From: Methanotrichaceae archaeon
Lineage (GTDB): Archaea > Halobacteriota > Methanosarcinia > Methanotrichales > Methanotrichaceae
Assembly (NCBI GenBank): GCA_013329455.1
Contig: DUKF01000196.1
Location: forward strand, 1 to 16,139
Reading direction: 5' to 3'
DNA: 16,139 bases
Shown here: positions 14,587 to 16,139 of the stretch, piece by piece
Layout: each line of letters opens with the position of its first letter
Numbering within the stretch: the stretch's first letter is position 1
Notes under the pieces: generated by a model
Told to the model about the DNA's origin: nothing
Databases searched by the model: none
What the model saw: the letters and a program-made list of their open reading frames with translations, nothing else
Translations under genes and position numbers: made by a program

Positions 14587-15045
14587 ATGATGCTCAAACG
14601 GGCGAGGATTATAGCCGACTTTCAGTTCGGGCGCGGGAGCGGACGCGCCCTCTTCGGGGAGGATACCACCTTCCAGCTGTCGAATACGGGACGGCTGAGG
14701 CACCTTTTTCGGGGCGATGAGAGGATAGCGACTGTCAGGGCCCGCGACGGCCTTTTGACCTTGAGCAGCCTTGGAGCAAAGCTCCTCTACGATCACCTGC
14801 CGGCACCGAAGCGGAGGGTGACCATTTTGGACGAGGTGGCGCCTTACATCGCCAAAGGCGGGACGGCCTTTGCAAAGCACGTCGTCGAGGTCGACCCCGA
14901 GATCAGGGCCGGGGAGGAGGTTTTGGTGGTGGACGAGGGCGGGCACCTCATCGCCACCGGAAAGGCGGTCCTCTCGCTGGAGGAGATGATGGAGATCAGC
15001 CGTGGACCTGCGGTTCTCGTGAGGTCCGGCCAGGAGGAGGACTGA
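14587..15045 (+). CDS. Stand-alone C2-PUA RNA-binding protein, related to the archaeosine transglycosylase C-terminus
   Basis: The 152-residue protein reads like the C-terminal modules of archaeal tRNA-guanine(15) transglycosylase and ArcS: an N-terminal part with IADFQFGRGSGRALF (9-23), LSNTGRLRHLF (31-41) and ARDGLLTLSSLGAKLL (52-67), then a PUA domain (about 77-150) with RRVTILDE, GGTAFAKHV, VDPEIRAGEEVLVVDEGG and IATGKAVLS. No catalytic transglycosylase domain is attached, so it probably binds tRNA or rRNA and may assist another modification enzyme. A GGAG/GGGGGA purine tract precedes the ATGATG at 14587/14590; the longer frame from 14509 lacks such support. It is divergent from glyA; the gap holds a GC-rich stretch and a TTTTTTA box near 14562. 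Exact target RNA is unknown. Confidence 0.8.
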   Translation: MMLKRARIIADFQFGRGSGRALFGEDTTFQLSNTGRLRHLFRGDERIATVRARDGLLTLSSLGAKLLYDHLPAPKRRVTILDEVAPYIAKGGTAFAKHVVEVDPEIRAGEEVLVVDEGGHLIATGKAVLSLEEMMEISRGPAVLVRSGQEED

Positions 15046-15210
15046 GGCGAAGAGGCGATGGAGGGCGAGCTTCGATCCTGCTCGACCCGACTCGACCTGC
15101 TCATAGTCCAAGTTCAAGTTCGAGTCCCAGTCTTCAAACTTCCCGGTTGTCAACCGTCCCGACTATTCTAATTCTGCCATGATCTTTTCGAACCGTGCTC
15201 TTCTCGATCA

Positions 15211-16139
15211 TCATTTTCTAAAGGGCGACATCGCCAGGAGGCTCTCCGCCACGTCGACGATAGCCTTTGCGGTGTAATCGACCTCCTCGTCGGTGTTCTC
15301 CCTGCCAAGGGTAATCCGCAAGGAACCATGGGCCTCCTCGGGTTTGAGGCCGATGGCGGTGAGTACGTGGCTTGCCACCGTCTTCTTCGAGGAGCAGGCA
15401 GAGCCCGTCGAGACGGCGATGCCTTCTGCGTCGAGGCGAAGGAGCAGCGCCTCCCCTTCAATGTACGAAAAGCCGAGGTTGAGGTTGTTTGGAAGCCTTT
15501 TCGTCCTGGAGCCGTTGACCCAGACGTCTTCGACCCTTTCAAGGACGAACTCGGCGAGCCGGTCCCTCATCCCCGCTATCCGCACCATGTCCTCGTCCAG
15601 GCTCTTCTCTGCCAATTCCGCTGCTGTCGCCAGGCCAATGATGCCGGGGACGTTCTCGGTTCCGGGCCTCATGCCCCGCTCGTGGCCGCCGCCGTGCATG
15701 ATCGGCTCGATCTCTGTCCCCTCCCGGATGTAGAGGGCTCCGACCCCTTTCGGACCGTGGAGCTTGTGCGAGGATATCGAGAGCAGGTCGACTCCCAGGT
15801 CGTCGACTTTGGCCGGGATCTTGCCGACGGTCTGGACGGCGTCGGTATGAAAGGCGATTCCTCTCGCCTTTGCGATCTCGCCGGCCTCGGCGATCGGCTG
15901 GATCGTTCCGATCTCGTTATTTGCGTGCATCATCGAGATCAGGATCGTATCGTCCCTGATCGCCGATTCCAGAGTCTCGATCTCGACGAGCCCTTCCTTG
16001 GTCACCGGTAGATAAGTCACTTCGAAGCCTTGTCGCTCCAGGTACCTGCAGGGTTCAAGGACCGCCGGGTGCTCGATGGAGGTGGTTATGATGTGCCTGC
16101 CCCCCCGATCCTCTCGATCCTTATTACTCAGGGCGACGC
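15211..16139 (-). CDS. iscS: Cysteine desulfurase, IscS/NifS type (partial, 5' end beyond window)
   Basis: This PLP enzyme takes sulfur from cysteine for Fe-S cluster or tRNA thiolation. The frame stays open from the TGA at 15211 to the window edge, so roughly the first 80-90 residues of a normal 390-400 are missing; the apparent GTG start at 16020 is internal, because family sequence (HIITTSIEHPAVLEPC and RYLERQGFEV) continues upstream of it. Key residues are seen: HANNEIGTIQP, the PLP-binding FHTDAVQT, the Schiff-base lysine in SSHKLHGPKGVG, GGGHERGMRPGTEN, and the catalytic cysteine loop STGSACSS. The long, exposed SACSS loop indicates a group I (IscS/NifS) rather than SufS enzyme. It is the last gene of its unit; the 165-base gap to the convergent PUA gene holds nothing I can identify. 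Confidence 0.94.
   Translation of the reverse strand, partial: VALSNKDREDRGGRHIITTSIEHPAVLEPCRYLERQGFEVTYLPVTKEGLVEIETLESAIRDDTILISMMHANNEIGTIQPIAEAGEIAKARGIAFHTDAVQTVGKIPAKVDDLGVDLLSISSHKLHGPKGVGALYIREGTEIEPIMHGGGHERGMRPGTENVPGIIGLATAAELAEKSLDEDMVRIAGMRDRLAEFVLERVEDVWVNGSRTKRLPNNLNLGFSYIEGEALLLRLDAEGIAVSTGSACSSKKTVASHVLTAIGLKPEEAHGSLRITLGRENTDEEVDYTAKAIVDVAESLLAMSPFRK

Noticed and set aside
15095..15150. tRNA-like GTTCGAGTCCC stretch
   Set aside because: It resembles a T-loop, but no matching acceptor, D-arm or anticodon stem could be folded around it.
14443..15153. 236-codon minus-strand frame just upstream of glyA
   Set aside because: Opposite the PUA protein gene, whose plus-strand frame has clear domain sequence; the minus translation is not protein-like.

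Overview
The window looks like the chromosome of a methanogenic euryarchaeon. The gene content points to the Methanosarcinales/Methanotrichales side; this lineage call is inference from content, with no marker gene to fix it. Archaeal signs are the nurA-herA-mre11 DNA-end-resection cluster, an archaeal-type tyrosyl-tRNA synthetase, a stand-alone protein built like the tail of archaeosine transglycosylases, a DUF2121/Connectase-family protein typical of methanogens, and TATA-like boxes about 26 bases upstream of several start codons. Coding DNA is fairly GC-rich except for two AT-richer nuclease loci. TTG start codons are frequent (tyrS, glyA, the DUF2121 gene).

Layout. Positions 1-3307 (minus): nurA, herA and mre11 (cut by the window edge) in one tight operon, with a TATA box placed for a leaderless nurA message. 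Positions 3438-4478 (minus): a NucS/DUF91-like nuclease gene with an in-frame TAG at codon 46. Positions 4620-5648 (plus): an Acg-type nitroreductase, separated by a hairpin terminator from a convergent LCMT-like methyltransferase (5843-6757, minus). Positions 6982-8197 (plus): a small ABM-like protein and an aldo/keto reductase, ended by a T8 run. Positions 8337-9090 (minus): a DUF2321 zinc-ribbon plus PD-(D/E)XK nuclease gene split by one extra base. Positions 9211-10164 (minus): tyrS. Positions 10338-11138 (plus): three tandem, related two-helix small membrane proteins, each with its own promoter-like box. Positions 11122-14442 (minus): operon glyA - folD - DUF2121/Connectase-like - mobA. 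Positions 14587-15045 (plus): a C2-PUA RNA-binding protein. Positions 15211-16139 (minus): a cysteine desulfurase lacking its 5' end.

How they work together. NurA, HerA and Mre11 (with Rad50 presumably beyond the left edge) resect DNA ends. GlyA and FolD form a tetrahydrofolate one-carbon unit, which in methanogens can run beside the tetrahydromethanopterin pathway. MobA serves molybdopterin enzymes such as formylmethanofuran dehydrogenase. The cysteine desulfurase supplies sulfur for Fe-S clusters or tRNA. The most noteworthy items are the small membrane protein trio, the Connectase-like protein with a predicted Ser1 nucleophile, and two AT-rich nuclease genes that are each broken by a single small lesion. 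No CRISPR array, transposase, rRNA or convincing tRNA was seen.
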